Of a stretch of DNA of 7,320 bases, positions 7,244-7,320 are shown piece after piece (the first letter of the stretch is position 1; every line of letters begins with the position of its first letter). The notes beneath the pieces were generated by a model. It saw nothing but the letters and a program-made list of their open reading frames with translations. It ran no database searches and was not told where the DNA came from. This DNA comes from Anaerolinea sp. (GTDB lineage Bacteria > Chloroflexota > Anaerolineae > Anaerolineales > Anaerolineaceae): NCBI GenBank assembly GCA_013824385.1, contig PNNU01000163.1, positions 1-7,320 of the forward strand, given 5' to 3'. A program made the position numbers and the translations under genes.

Positions 7244-7294
7244 TTGGAAATACAGTTCAATGAAATCTTATAACCCCTGCAAAGCTATTTCCAA
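7244..7294. repeat. Perfect 9-bp inverted repeat pair in the kinase upstream region
   Basis: TTGGAAATA at 7244-7252 and its exact reverse complement TATTTCCAA at 7286-7294 are separated by 33 bases. Arm centres are 42 bp apart, close to four helical turns, so two protein-bound arms would face the same side of the helix. The arms flank the TATAAG box of the distal promoter candidate. This could be a paired operator for a looping or dimeric regulator, or a long-range RNA stem if transcription starts further upstream. The repeat is seen directly; any function is inferred. Confidence 0.5.
7267..7294 (-). promoter_or_regulatory. Candidate sigma-70-like promoter for the operon (distal)
   Basis: On the minus strand, TTGGAA (7294-7289) and TATAAG (7272-7267) are separated by 16 bases. 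These match the -35 consensus at 4 of 6 positions and the -10 at 5 of 6. Transcription would start near 7260 and leave a leader of about 135 bases. The -35 hexamer overlaps one arm of the 9-bp inverted repeat pair at 7244-7294, so a protein bound there would compete with polymerase (inference). AT-rich DNA gives such matches by chance, hence the low confidence. Confidence 0.35.
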
Positions 7295-7320
7295 TACATT
7301 CATTGTACAACTATATAGGC

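Noticed and set aside
1..7320. CRISPR array, insertion sequence or integrase
   Set aside because: There are no regularly spaced repeats, no transposase or recombinase frames and no terminal repeats. The only repeats are the short dyads and the single 9-base direct repeat listed.

Overview
The window reads as a two-gene minus-strand signalling operon, probably from a Chloroflexota bacterium of the Anaerolineae type. That placement is an inference. It rests on modest GC content judged by eye, on a giant REC/PAS/GAF protein ending in HD-GYP, and on a GAF-to-HD-GYP junction (residues about 1455-1490 of the large protein) whose wording resembles Anaerolineae proteins as I remember them. No marker gene in the window fixes the taxon.

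Layout in transcription order (right to left). Positions 7320-7126 are a leader of about 195 bases with two weak sigma-70-like promoter candidates. One of them lies inside a perfect 9-bp inverted repeat pair. Positions 7125-5278 encode a 615-aa membrane sensor histidine kinase: six TM segments, a HAMP-like linker, PAS, and a HisKA_2-type phosphoacceptor and ATPase. A 71-base spacer (5277-5207) holds a 7-bp hairpin and a strong Shine-Dalgarno. Positions 5206-290 encode a 1638-aa response regulator with the order REC, PAS, GAF, PAS, PAS, PAS, GAF, PAS, GAF, GAF, HD-GYP. Positions 289-1 are non-coding. They hold a cluster of GC-rich palindromes (about 17-160), an AT-rich perfect inverted repeat (174-196), and no convincing intrinsic terminator.

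How the genes may work together (inference from domains and order): the kinase has no receiver or output domain, and the downstream protein has an intact receiver but no kinase domain. They look like a matched two-component pair. The kinase would read a membrane or intracellular cue and phosphorylate D55 of the regulator. The nine PAS/GAF modules would integrate further cytoplasmic cues and set the activity of the C-terminal cyclic-di-GMP phosphodiesterase. All catalytic motifs needed for this appear intact. I see no mobile genes, RNA genes or CRISPR. The components belong to known families; what is unusual is the size and sensory load of the regulator, the unassigned membrane sensor, and the dyad elements around the operon.
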